DNA from: Trebonia sp050013875
Lineage (GTDB): Bacteria > Actinomycetota > Actinomycetes > Streptosporangiales > Streptosporangiaceae
DNA length: 64,000 bases
Assembly: GCA_050013875.1 (NCBI GenBank)
Contig: JBEKEK010000042.1
Coordinates: 14,353-78,352, forward strand
Reading direction: 5' to 3'
Shown one piece after another: positions 6,671-15,129 of the stretch. Below the pieces are notes generated by a model that was not told where the DNA came from, made no database searches, and was given only the letters and a program-made list of their open reading frames with translations. Position 1 is the first letter of the stretch; each line of letters starts with the position of its first letter. The position numbers and the translations under genes were made by a program.

Positions 6671-9289
6671 ATGAGGGCGTGCCAAACGCGAGGTTCGGCC
6701 GAGTATGTGCTCGGTCTCGAAGAGATCGACAAGACGCAGGTCGCGCTCGTTGGCGGTAAGGGCGCGAACCTGGGGGAGCTTGCACGGATCGAGGGCATCC
6801 GCGGGCCTGCTGGGTTCTGTATCACGACGGACGCCTTCCGGCGGATCATGGCAACGGTGCCGTGGATCGACGATCAGCTCGATCGCCTGGGGCGCCTGGA
6901 CCCAGACGACCGGCAGGCCATCCGTACGCTCAGCGCGGAGATCCGGCGGACCCTTGAGGAGGCCGCCATCCCTGACGATCTGGCGGCGGCGGTCACCCGC
7001 TCGGTCACCCGGCTTGGCGGGGAAGCTGCCTACGCCGTTCGATCCAGCGCGACGGCGGAGGACTTGCCGACGGCCTCCTTCGCGGGCCAGCAGGACACGT
7101 ACCTGAACGTGGTGGGGTTGGCTTCGGTCCTTCAGGCCGTCAGCCGATGCTGGGCCTCCCTGTTCACCGAGCGGGCCGTGACCTACCGGCTGCGGAACGG
7201 CTTCGACCACCGGCAGGTCCGCATGGCGGTGGTCGTCCAGCAGATGCTCTTCCCGCAGGCGGCCGGCGTCCTGTTCACGGCCGACCCCGTCACCTCCAAC
7301 CGGAAGGTCGTCTCCATCGAGGCCAGCTTCGGCCTCGGCGAGGCCCTGGTATCCGGACTGGTGAACGCGGACGTCTATCAGGTGCGCGACGGTCACGTGG
7401 TCGCCAAGGCGGTCGCCGCCAAACAGCTCGCCATCCACGCCCGGCCTGGCGGCGGAACGCGGGAACTGGCGATCGAGCCAGCGAGCCGGGAGCGGCCGGC
7501 CCTGACCGGCACGCAGATCGTGAGCCTCGCTCAGCTGGGCCGGCAGATAGAAGCGCACTTCGGCCACCCCCAGGACATCGAATGGTGCCTGGTCGATGAT
7601 GGATTCCAGATTGTCCAGAGCCGGCCGATCACCACGCTGTTCCCCATCCCCGCGAGCAGCGATCAGGCGAACCACGTCTACGTCTCCGTCGGTCATCAGC
7701 AGATGATGACCGACGCGATGAAGCCCCTGGGGCTCTCAATGTGGCAGCTGACGACCCGGCGGCCGATGGCCGAGGCCGGGGGGCGACTGTTCGTCGACGT
7801 CACCCAGATGCTGGGATCGGCCGCGAGCCGCGAGGCCCTGGTGACGGGCCTGGGGAAATCCGATCCGCTGATCGGGGACGCGCTGCGGACCATCCTCGAG
7901 CGCGGCGACTTCATCCCGGTCCGGCCGGACGGGGAGCAGGGGGAGATGCCGGTCGGCAGCGCGCCCGCCTCGATCGAGACCGATCCGGCCATTGTCGCCG
8001 AGCTGGTGGAGCGCGGCCAGGCCTCCACCGCCACGTTGCGGCGTGACATCCAGGCGAAGTCCGGGCCCGCGCTGCTCGACTTCATCCTGGCGGACATCCA
8101 GGAGCTGAGGCGGGTCTTGTTCGATCCGCGCGGTCTCCAGGTGATCGTGGCCGCGATGCAGGCCAGCTGGCGGCTCAACGAGCAGCTGGAGGCGTGGCTG
8201 GGCGAGAAGAACGCGGCCGACACGCTCACGCAGTCAGTCCCCGGCAACGTCACGTCGGAGATGGGGCTGGCGCTGTTGGACGTCGCCGACGTGATCCGCC
8301 CGCATCCCGACGTGGTGGCGTTCCTGCAGCACGTCGGGGACGGGGGTTTTCTTGACGAGCTGCCCGCGCTCGCTGGCGGGCGCGAGGCCCGGGACGCCAT
8401 CCAGGCCTACCTCGACCTGTACGGCATGCGCTGCGTCGGCGAGATCGACATCACGCGGCCACGGTGGAGCGAACGCCCCGCCACGCTGGTGCCCATGCTC
8501 CTCGGCGACATCAAGAACTTCGAGCCGGGCGCGGGCAAGCGGCTCTTCGAGCAAGGCCGGCAAAAGGCCCTGGCTAAGGAACAGGACGTGCTGATGCGCC
8601 TGCGCACCTTGCCGGACGGGGATCGGAAGGCTGGGGAAGCAAAGCGGCTGATCGACCGGATCCGGACCTTCAGTGGGTACCGCGAGTATCCGAAGTACGG
8701 CATGACCAGCCGTTACTTCATCTACAAGCAGGCCTTGCTGCATGAGGCCGAGCGTCTCGTGCAGGCCCGCGTACTTCAGGCAAGCGAAGACATCTTTTTC
8801 CTGACGTTCCAGGAGTTCCACGACGTCGTCCGCACGAACCAAGTGGACGACGAGCTCATCCGCCGGCGCAAGGACGCGTTCAGGTCATATCAGGCGCTCA
8901 CGCCGCCCCGGGTGCTCACCTCGGACGGCGAGGCCGTCGCCGGGGCGTACCGGCGCGCCGATGTCCCGTCCGGCGCGCTGACCGGCCTGCCCGTCTCCGC
9001 CGGGACCGTCGAGGGACGGGCGCGCGTCATCCTGGACATGGCCGAGGCCGATCTCGAAGCGGGCGACATCCTGGTCACCGCCTACACCGACCCCAGCTGG
9101 ACGCCCGCATTCGTCGCCATCAAGGGCTTGGTGACGGAGGTGGGGGGCCTGATGACCCATGGCGCGGTGATCGCGCGCGAGTACGGCTTGCCCGCCGTCG
9201 TGGGGGTGGAGCATGCCACCCGGCTGATCCGGGATGGGCAGCGGATCCGCGTGCACGGAACGGACGGGTACATCGAGATCCTGCCTTAG
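6671..9289 (+). CDS. rph: Rifampin phosphotransferase
   Basis: Inactivates rifamycins by ATP-dependent phosphorylation of the ansa-bridge hydroxyl, releasing AMP and phosphate. At 872 residues it has the family length and order: N-terminal ATP-grasp domain (GGKGANLGEL, AYAVRSSATAEDLPTASFAG, FTADPVTSN, DIEWCLVDDGFQIVQSRPIT, about residues 15-325), a central rifamycin-binding domain, and a C-terminal swivelling phosphohistidine domain with GGLMTHGAV; the catalytic His is about residue 830, matching His825 of the Listeria enzyme. The ATG at 6671 has an excellent GGAAGGAG ribosome site. The RAE upstream strongly supports rifampin phosphotransferase over phosphoenolpyruvate synthase. Stop overlaps the convergent kinase gene by 4 bases. 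Confidence 0.93.
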   Translation: MRACQTRGSAEYVLGLEEIDKTQVALVGGKGANLGELARIEGIRGPAGFCITTDAFRRIMATVPWIDDQLDRLGRLDPDDRQAIRTLSAEIRRTLEEAAIPDDLAAAVTRSVTRLGGEAAYAVRSSATAEDLPTASFAGQQDTYLNVVGLASVLQAVSRCWASLFTERAVTYRLRNGFDHRQVRMAVVVQQMLFPQAAGVLFTADPVTSNRKVVSIEASFGLGEALVSGLVNADVYQVRDGHVVAKAVAAKQLAIHARPGGGTRELAIEPASRERPALTGTQIVSLAQLGRQIEAHFGHPQDIEWCLVDDGFQIVQSRPITTLFPIPASSDQANHVYVSVGHQQMMTDAMKPLGLSMWQLTTRRPMAEAGGRLFVDVTQMLGSAASREALVTGLGKSDPLIGDALRTILERGDFIPVRPDGEQGEMPVGSAPASIETDPAIVAELVERGQASTATLRRDIQAKSGPALLDFILADIQELRRVLFDPRGLQVIVAAMQASWRLNEQLEAWLGEKNAADTLTQSVPGNVTSEMGLALLDVADVIRPHPDVVAFLQHVGDGGFLDELPALAGGREARDAIQAYLDLYGMRCVGEIDITRPRWSERPATLVPMLLGDIKNFEPGAGKRLFEQGRQKALAKEQDVLMRLRTLPDGDRKAGEAKRLIDRIRTFSGYREYPKYGMTSRYFIYKQALLHEAERLVQARVLQASEDIFFLTFQEFHDVVRTNQVDDELIRRRKDAFRSYQALTPPRVLTSDGEAVAGAYRRADVPSGALTGLPVSAGTVEGRARVILDMAEADLEAGDILVTAYTDPSWTPAFVAIKGLVTEVGGLMTHGAVIAREYGLPAVVGVEHATRLIRDGQRIRVHGTDGYIEILP

Positions 9290-10452
9290 GCCTCAGCCGG
9301 GGCGGCGGCGCAGGCGATCGCCTGCCGGATCGAGGAGGCCGGGTCGCCGAGGTGGTAGACGTGTTCGCTGGGTTCGATGTTGTCCAGGAACTCCTGGTAA
9401 CGCAGGGCGTACGCGAGATGCGCCAGCGGTTCGCCGATCCGCAGCGCGTCGGCGGGGCGTGACCGGGGGACCGCGGCGGTCCAGGCGGCGATCCAGGCGC
9501 CGGCCGCCGCGCGCCGCCCGCTGGCCGGCAGGAAGTCGATCGCGCGGAGCGCGTCGAGCACCGGGTTGCCCAGGTGCGCGTCGGCGAAGTCGAGGACGAC
9601 CGGTGCGCCGTCGCCCTGGCGCCAGTTGCCAGGGTGGAAGTCGCCGTGCACCACCGTGTCGGGCAGGCCGCAGGCGGCCAGCATCTCCCACCGCGGTTGC
9701 AGGGTCCTGGCGGCGGCCAGTTCCCCGGCGCTCAGCTCGGTGCCGACCGGGCCGTCGAGCAGCTCATGGACGGCCGCGGCCAAAATCTCGGGGCGGCGGT
9801 CGGGGAGGCCGGGCGGCGGCTGGCCGATGCGGGCCTGCGCGGTGGCCAGGCGATGCACGGCGTCCGCGACAATCCGCGGCGAAGCGTCCCAGCAATCCGT
9901 GCCCGGGACATCGGCCAGCAGCAGGCGGCCCGGCCCGCTGGCCATGACGGTCGGCACTAGGTCCGTATCGACCTGCGCGAACGCGGCGATCGCGGTCGGC
10001 TCGGCGGCGGCGAACGAGGGGATGGCCTTGAGCCAGACCGGGCCGTCGGCTGTTGGCAGGCTGAACAGCCCCGACAGGTTCCAGGTCTTGCGCTGCAGCG
10101 GGCGCCCGGTGAGCTTGACCTGACGGGATGCCCAGCTCAGAAGCTCCCGGACGCCCGACGCGCGCGCCCAGGGCTGCCGAAGCGGATGATCGTCGTCGGC
10201 GAAGTCGCGGGGAGTCAGGTCTCCCGGCGGCCGGAGCGCCTCCGCGTGGTAGGTGACATGGCCATCGCGCGCCCCGTCAGAACCTTCCACGGCCAGCAGC
10301 CGCAAGACGACGGCCGGCCCGCCCAGCGTCTCCTCCAGGTGCGTCACCACCGGCTCAACCCAGGCCCACCACGGAACCTCGACCGGGAACGGCCCGACGG
10401 CCCCGGCGCACGTTCCGGCGTGCGTCACTACCGCGGTCACGCTGCGCCCCAT
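9286..10452 (-). CDS. APH-fold small-molecule kinase
   Basis: 388-residue protein with an aminoglycoside-phosphotransferase/choline-kinase fold in its C-terminal half: catalytic loop VVHGDFHPGNW and metal-binding VLDFADAHLGNP. The N-terminal third is variable and rich in Trp and Asp. Family members phosphorylate antibiotics or ordinary metabolites; nothing in the sequence fixes the substrate. Convergent with rph (stop codons share TTAG). On the other side it is divergent from the alpha/beta hydrolase gene. Confidence 0.78.
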   Translation of the reverse strand: MGRSVTAVVTHAGTCAGAVGPFPVEVPWWAWVEPVVTHLEETLGGPAVVLRLLAVEGSDGARDGHVTYHAEALRPPGDLTPRDFADDDHPLRQPWARASGVRELLSWASRQVKLTGRPLQRKTWNLSGLFSLPTADGPVWLKAIPSFAAAEPTAIAAFAQVDTDLVPTVMASGPGRLLLADVPGTDCWDASPRIVADAVHRLATAQARIGQPPPGLPDRRPEILAAAVHELLDGPVGTELSAGELAAARTLQPRWEMLAACGLPDTVVHGDFHPGNWRQGDGAPVVLDFADAHLGNPVLDALRAIDFLPASGRRAAAGAWIAAWTAAVPRSRPADALRIGEPLAHLAYALRYQEFLDNIEPSEHVYHLGDPASSIRQAIACAAAPAEA

Positions 10453-10469
10453 CCCCCTACATTAGAACC

Positions 10470-11189
10470 ATGAGCGCATCCACGGACGGCACCGAGCTCA
10501 CCCGCGACCCGGCCGGGCCGCGCCGCACCTTCGTCCTGATCCCGGGGGCCGGCGGCTCGGCCTGGTTCTGGCACCGCGTCGTCCCGTTGCTGCGGGAGGC
10601 GGGCCACGAGGCGATCGCGGTCGACCTGCCCGCTGACGACCCGGCCGCCGGCCTGCCCGAGTACGCCGACCTGGTCGCCGGTGCGATCGGGAACCGCGGC
10701 AACGTGGTGCTGGTCGCCCAGTCGCTTGGCGGGTTCACCGCGCCCCTGGTCGCCGCCAAGGTCCCGGTAGCCGCCCTGGTCTTCGTGAACGCGATGATTC
10801 CGCGCCCCGGCGAGACGCCCAACGACTGGTGGGGTAGCACCCGCTGGGCGGACGCCCGGGTCGCCGCGGCCGAGCAGGGCGGCTACAGCACAGAGGTCGA
10901 TCTGGGCGTCTACTTCCTGCACGACGTCCCGCCGGACATCGCCGCGGCCGGGGAGCCGTACCAGCGGCCCGAGGCCGACGTGGTGTTCGGGTCAGTCTGC
11001 GACTTCAGCGCCTTCCCGCCCGTCCCGATCCGGGCCGTGGCCGGATCGGATGACCGGTTCTTCCCGGTCGGCTTCCAGCAGGCGCTCGCGCGCGCCCGAC
11101 TCGGCATCAACGCGGACGTGCTGCCCGGCGGCCACTTGATCGCGCTGGCGCAACCCGCCCGGCTGGCCAGCTATCTGATCGGCGTCTGA
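10470..11189 (+). CDS. Alpha/beta hydrolase
   Basis: Cytosolic hydrolase of 239 residues. The oxyanion-hole start FVLIPGAGGSAWFW, nucleophile elbow VAQSLGG and catalytic His in GGHLIAL are in family order, and AGSDDRFFP gives the acid. It resembles the small esterase group that includes plant methylesterase-like proteins. ATG start with TACATT (10458-10463) ending 6 bases upstream and no Shine-Dalgarno, so probably leaderless. Substrate unknown. Confidence 0.82.
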   Translation: MSASTDGTELTRDPAGPRRTFVLIPGAGGSAWFWHRVVPLLREAGHEAIAVDLPADDPAAGLPEYADLVAGAIGNRGNVVLVAQSLGGFTAPLVAAKVPVAALVFVNAMIPRPGETPNDWWGSTRWADARVAAAEQGGYSTEVDLGVYFLHDVPPDIAAAGEPYQRPEADVVFGSVCDFSAFPPVPIRAVAGSDDRFFPVGFQQALARARLGINADVLPGGHLIALAQPARLASYLIGV

Positions 11190-11197
11190 CGCGGAGC

Positions 11198-11530
11198 CTA
11201 ACGGCGCATTTCCGCGACGCCCTGCGCCACCGCGCAGGGCGCGCAGAGCGACACCTCGGTGTGACCCAGCTTCCGCGTCAGCATGGCGCGGCCGTCGCAG
11301 ACGCCCTGATCGTCGGGATGGGCCGTGGCGCACTGGCACCGGCAGTCACGCCAGTCGCCGGAGAGAACCGAGAGTCCGGCCTGCACCGCGGTGCGGAGGG
11401 CCGGGTCGAGTTTCTCAAGCGCCTCGGTGGTGGCGGCCGCCACCTGCTCACGCCACGTGCCAAGCGCCGCCGAAGCGGCCTGCCAGGCGGCGGCGAACTG
11501 CCGGGCCGGGTTGCCTTCCTCACCACTCAT
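11198..11530 (-). CDS. Small Cys-rich protein, possible zinc binder
   Basis: 110 residues from the ATG at 11530, which follows a GAGG-type ribosome site (an upstream in-frame ATG at 11602 is less likely). The N-terminal half is an Ala-rich helix (FAAAWQAASAALGTWREQVAAA); the C-terminal half holds five or six Cys (DCRCQC, VCDG, SLCAPC) plus His, suggesting a metal-binding knuckle. No family recognised. Convergent with the hydrolase gene 8 bases away. Confidence 0.6.
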   Translation of the reverse strand: MSGEEGNPARQFAAAWQAASAALGTWREQVAAATTEALEKLDPALRTAVQAGLSVLSGDWRDCRCQCATAHPDDQGVCDGRAMLTRKLGHTEVSLCAPCAVAQGVAEMRR

Positions 11531-11655
11531 GACCTCATTTTCGCACCTAGAGCAGGCTGTGGCCAGCGGCAGGGCGGTTTGCCGTGAATTGACCCCCGTC
11601 AAACGCGCGGCCGGTCAACGTCGCGGACCGCCAACCTGGGCACGCAAACGCAGGA

Positions 11656-11671
11656 CCGCCCTCAAGGGCGG
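11656..11671 (-). terminator. Hairpin downstream of fasciclin gene
   Basis: Perfect inverted repeat CCGCCCT-CA-AGGGCGG, 25 bases past the fasciclin stop on the minus strand. No T-tract follows, as is common for actinomycete terminators. Confidence 0.5.
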
Positions 11672-11695
11672 CCCCGCGTTACCGGCTGATCACGA

Positions 11696-12334
11696 CTAGG
11701 GCATGAGGACCGAGTTGATGATGTAGACGGTGGCGTTGGCGGTCTGCACGTTGCCGCAGACCACGGTGGCGCCGTTGACGGTGTAGGTGGTGCCCATCAT
11801 CGCGGGCTGGACGGTCGAGCCCTCCAGCGTCTTGAGCGACTTGCCCGAGGCGAGTTCGGCCGGCGTGACCCGGCCGGACACCACGTGGTAGGTGAGAATC
11901 TTCGTCAGCTCGGCCTTGTTGGCGAGCACCGACTTGAGCGTCGACGCGGGGATCTTGGCGAACGCCGAGTTGTCCGGCGCGAACACCGTGATGCCGTTGG
12001 CCGAGTTGAGAGTGTCGACCAGCCCGGCCTGCTTGACCGCGACGACGAGGGTGGAGAGCACCGGGTTGGCGGACGCCGCGGTCGCGACCGGTGCGGTGGC
12101 CATCCCGGTGAAGCTGCCCGCGCCCGACGAGGGGACCGAGGAGCAGCCGGAGCCGAAGTCCATCGCCGACGCGCCCGAGGAGGATGGCATCGCCGAGGAC
12201 GACGGCATCGCCGACGAGGCGGACGAGGCCGGCGCGGCGGCGGAACTGCTTGAGCTGCCCGAGCTGCTGCACGCGGCCGCGCCAACGGCCAGGCCTGCGG
12301 CAACGACAGATACGGCGAGGGTGCGATTACGCAT
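11696..12334 (-). CDS. Fasciclin-domain lipoprotein
   Basis: Surface lipoprotein of 212 residues. A lipobox-type signal peptide ends in GAAAC (Cys22), followed by a long Ser/Ala linker (residues 23-60) and one FAS1 domain: NPVLSTLVVAVKQAGLVDTLN, TVFAPDNSAFAKIP, ILTYHVVSGRV and final VYIINSVLMP. Related to MPT70/MPT83, the SigK-controlled antigens of mycobacteria, which act in cell-surface adhesion. The ATG is preceded by AAGGAG. It lies 107 bases after a membrane molybdoenzyme gene on the same strand and may be co-transcribed with it. Confidence 0.9.
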   Translation of the reverse strand: MRNRTLAVSVVAAGLAVGAAACSSSGSSSSSAAAPASSASSAMPSSSAMPSSSGASAMDFGSGCSSVPSSGAGSFTGMATAPVATAASANPVLSTLVVAVKQAGLVDTLNSANGITVFAPDNSAFAKIPASTLKSVLANKAELTKILTYHVVSGRVTPAELASGKSLKTLEGSTVQPAMMGTTYTVNGATVVCGNVQTANATVYIINSVLMP

Positions 12335-12441
12335 TGTGACTCCTTATATCATTTCTGTGATTGCTGGTGATAAGCCGGTACTAGAGGAGGTGATTCACGA
12401 GGGGAAGCACGGGACCGCGCCCGGGAGGCCGGGCACGGTGG

Positions 12442-13989
12442 TCAGGCCACGGTGACCACCACCGAATCCCAGCCGGTAGCGCCGCTGGGGAACACTCCGG
12501 CCTCGGCCTTGGTCTGCAGGGCGCCGGTGCCGTCGGTGGCCCGCACCTGAAGGGTGTGCAGCCCGGACGGCGCGTCCCAGACCCACGACCATTGCCGCCA
12601 CGTGTCGGTGCCGTCCGCGGCGGCAAGCTTCGCGACGTGCCACGGCCCGCCGTCGACGTTGACCTCCACCCGCGAGACGCCGCGGTGCGGTGCCCAGGCG
12701 ACCCCCGCCACGGCCAGGCGGCCCTTGCTGACCTGCGCGAGAGGCTTGGGAACGTCGATCCGCGATTCGGTATGGATGAACGCCTGCCGCGCGTACCCGC
12801 GCTGGGTCCAGTACGCCTGCCGGCTGGCGAAGGTCGTGACCTCAAGCTCGGTGACCCATTTGGTCGCCGACACGTAGCCATACAGGCCTGGCACCAGCAT
12901 CCGGGCGGGAAAGCCATGATCGGTGGGGAGGGCCTGGCCGTTCATGCCGACCGCGATGAGCGCCTGCCGCCCGTCCATGATCGTGTCGACCGCGGTGGAG
13001 ATGGTCATGCCGTCGGTTCCGCTGGACAGCACCTGGTCGGCGCCCCGCTGGATCCCCGCCTTCCGCAGCAGCGAGGGCAGGCTCGCCCCGAGCCAGCGCG
13101 CATTCCCCGCGTACCGGCCGCCGACCTGGTTGGAGACGCATACCAGGGTCATGTCGTGCTCGATGAGCGGCAGCCTCAGCAGGTCGGCGAAACTGAGCTC
13201 GACCGGGTGGTCCACCATCCCGGTGATCCGCAGCGTCCAATCCTCCGGTGACACCTGGGGAACGACCAGGTCGGTGTCCACCCGGTAGAAGCTGTTGTCC
13301 GAGGTGTAGAACGGGGTGATTCCAGCGATGTTCAGCTCGGTTCCGGCCGGTAGCGCGGGCGCCTTGGCCGCCGCCGCCGGCAGCCGCACCGCCGCCCGCA
13401 GGGCCGCTACGTTGAACCGGCTCAGCAGCAGTTCGCCCGCCCCGCCCGCGGCCACCGCCAGCACGGCCGCCCCCGCGCTCAGCGCGAGGAAGCGCCGCCT
13501 GCCGACGTCTGAGCGTTGCCCACGCCGCCGCGGTTCGACTCGAGCGGCCTTGACCAGGAAGAACATCGCGACCGCGGCGACCGCGACGCCGATCACGGTC
13601 GGCAGCGCGTCGGCCGGGCCGGCCGACGGCCTGGTCACGACCGCGGTCACGCCGAGCGCGCCGAATGCCGCCAGCCCGGCAAGGCCGACGGCCAGCCAGC
13701 GGACCGCGAGCGCCCCGATCACCAGGGCGAACAGTGCTAGCTGCAGCACGATCCCCAGCACCAGCACGTTCTTGTCGTTACTGCCGAAGTGCGCGATCGC
13801 GAAGTCCTTGAGCGGGACCGGCGTCAAGTCGATCGCCACACCGCCGACCGCCACCACCGGACTGCTCAGCGGGCCGGTGATCCCGGCCACCAGCTCCGCC
13901 ACGCCCAGCGCCGCCGCGGCCGCGAGGAGCCCAGCCAGCGCGCCCCGAAGCGCGCGCCGGATGGTGGCCAGGTTCCCGTTGATCAGCAC
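12442..13989 (-). CDS. Membrane-anchored sulfite-oxidase-like molybdopterin enzyme
   Basis: 515 residues: four or five hydrophobic segments in the first 155 residues (with a further one near 170-185, after RRRFLALSAG), then a periplasmic-side sulfite-oxidase domain. LRITGMVDHPVELSF, LVCVSNQVGG with the molybdenum-ligating Cys, GFPARMLVPGLYGYVSATKWVTELEV and a C-terminal dimerisation domain (ISR-type VEVNVDGGPWHVAKL) define the family. It may oxidise or repair sulfoxide-type substrates on the outer face. GTG start with no good ribosome site; CCGAACC and CCAATCC, 15 bases apart at 13996-14024 on the minus strand, might be an ECF promoter. Confidence 0.86.
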   Translation of the reverse strand: MLINGNLATIRRALRGALAGLLAAAAALGVAELVAGITGPLSSPVVAVGGVAIDLTPVPLKDFAIAHFGSNDKNVLVLGIVLQLALFALVIGALAVRWLAVGLAGLAAFGALGVTAVVTRPSAGPADALPTVIGVAVAAVAMFFLVKAARVEPRRRGQRSDVGRRRFLALSAGAAVLAVAAGGAGELLLSRFNVAALRAAVRLPAAAAKAPALPAGTELNIAGITPFYTSDNSFYRVDTDLVVPQVSPEDWTLRITGMVDHPVELSFADLLRLPLIEHDMTLVCVSNQVGGRYAGNARWLGASLPSLLRKAGIQRGADQVLSSGTDGMTISTAVDTIMDGRQALIAVGMNGQALPTDHGFPARMLVPGLYGYVSATKWVTELEVTTFASRQAYWTQRGYARQAFIHTESRIDVPKPLAQVSKGRLAVAGVAWAPHRGVSRVEVNVDGGPWHVAKLAAADGTDTWRQWSWVWDAPSGLHTLQVRATDGTGALQTKAEAGVFPSGATGWDSVVVTVA

Positions 13990-14378
13990 GCGGCAGGTTC
14001 GGAGCTGACCGGGCGCCGGATTGGCCGGACGCGGGCGCGCTTGCCCGCAGTGAATCTCGCCGCCAACCGTTTTCGGCGGTGCCGATCACGTCTGCTATAT
14101 CGCTCCCGGAACCACGTCAAACCAGCATCTGCGCAGGTCAGGACGGATAAAAAAAATCTATAGATCGCCGCGAACAGATCTCTCGGCGGATGATTGCGTC
14201 CACAATTGAGCTACCGCTAAATCCTCAAGGAAATAGCCGGACCCCGGCCGGAAAGTTCAGCACAGGAGGAAGTTCAAAGCAGCAAAAGATCAAGAGCAAA
14301 AACAAGGTTCGGAGGAACGGACCGGGGTGATTGCCTCTGCGACGGGGATCCATGGAGGCCGAGGGGAAGGAACCCAGG
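13990..14378. other. Intergenic, locally AT-rich
   Basis: Divergent gap between the molybdoenzyme and phosphopantetheinyl transferase genes. Bases 14140-14300 are unusually A-rich (an A8 run at 14149-14156) and include the palindrome ATCTATAGAT (14156-14165). An AGGAGGAAG at 14266 has no start codon at proper spacing. Promoters in both directions are expected; no gene seen. Confidence 0.5.
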
Positions 14379-15050
14379 GTGATCGGCGAGATCCTGCCCG
14401 AGGTGGTGGCGTTTGCGGAGGCATTCGCGGACATGCCCGATGTCTTCCTCTTCGAGGAAGAGGAGGCGCTGGTCGTCCGTGCGGTGGAAAAGCGCCGCCG
14501 CGAATTCGCGACCGGCAGGCACTGCGCGCGCCGAGCCCTGGGCGCGCTGGGGGTGCCCGCGGCGGCTATCCTCCCCGGCGAAGAAGGCGAACCGCGGTGG
14601 CCTGCGGGCATTGTCGGGAGCATCACCCACTGCGCCGGATACCGGGCCGCCGTCGTCGCGCGGGCTCACGAGGTGCTTACCATCGGCATTGACGCGGAGC
14701 CGGACCAGTCGCTCACCGACGAGGTGCTCAAACTAGTCTCGCTGCGGGCCGAGCGTGACCGGCTCCGCGAGCTGGCGGCCGCGGCACCGGGCATCTGCTG
14801 GGACCGGCTGCTTTTCAGTGCCAAGGAATCCGTCTACAAGGCCTGGTTCCCGATGGCGCGGCGCTGGCTCGGCTTCGACGACGCGGATATCACCATCAAT
14901 GGCGGCGAAGGGAACGCCGCGGCCGGCACCTTCACCGCCCGGTTGCTTGTGCCGGGTCCGGTCATCGGCGGCGGGCCGCTGGCGGGCTTCACCGGCCGCT
15001 GGCTGGCCCGCGACGGAATGATCCTCACCGCGATCACCGTGCCGGTCTAG
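14379..15050 (+). CDS. 4'-phosphopantetheinyl transferase, Sfp/EntD type
   Basis: Transfers phosphopantetheine from CoA to carrier proteins of polyketide, peptide or fatty-acid synthases. The GTG at 14379, after GGGGAAGGAA, gives a 223-residue protein starting (M)IGEILPEVVAFAEAFAD, exactly the usual EntD-like N-terminus; ATG 14352 would add 9 residues. CoA and magnesium motifs are clear: GSITHCAGYRAA, IGIDAEPD and FSAKESVYKAWFP. No synthase genes are in the window, so it probably serves clusters elsewhere. Confidence 0.92.
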   Translation: MIGEILPEVVAFAEAFADMPDVFLFEEEEALVVRAVEKRRREFATGRHCARRALGALGVPAAAILPGEEGEPRWPAGIVGSITHCAGYRAAVVARAHEVLTIGIDAEPDQSLTDEVLKLVSLRAERDRLRELAAAAPGICWDRLLFSAKESVYKAWFPMARRWLGFDDADITINGGEGNAAAGTFTARLLVPGPVIGGGPLAGFTGRWLARDGMILTAITVPV

Positions 15051-15129
15051 CCAGCCCGGTCCTGGCCTGGCCGGCCTGGTGCTGGCCGCGCCAACTGGCC
15101 TGGGCGTCAGTGCGGTAACGTCCCGTGCC

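Noticed and set aside
6671..9289. Phosphoenolpyruvate synthase instead of rifampin phosphotransferase
   Set aside because: Length (872 residues), central domain and the RAE upstream favour rifampin phosphotransferase; PEP synthase has a C-terminal PEP-binding barrel that is absent.
14263..14275. Ribosome site AGGAGGAAG implying a small gene
   Set aside because: No start codon at usable spacing and no coherent reading frame follows.
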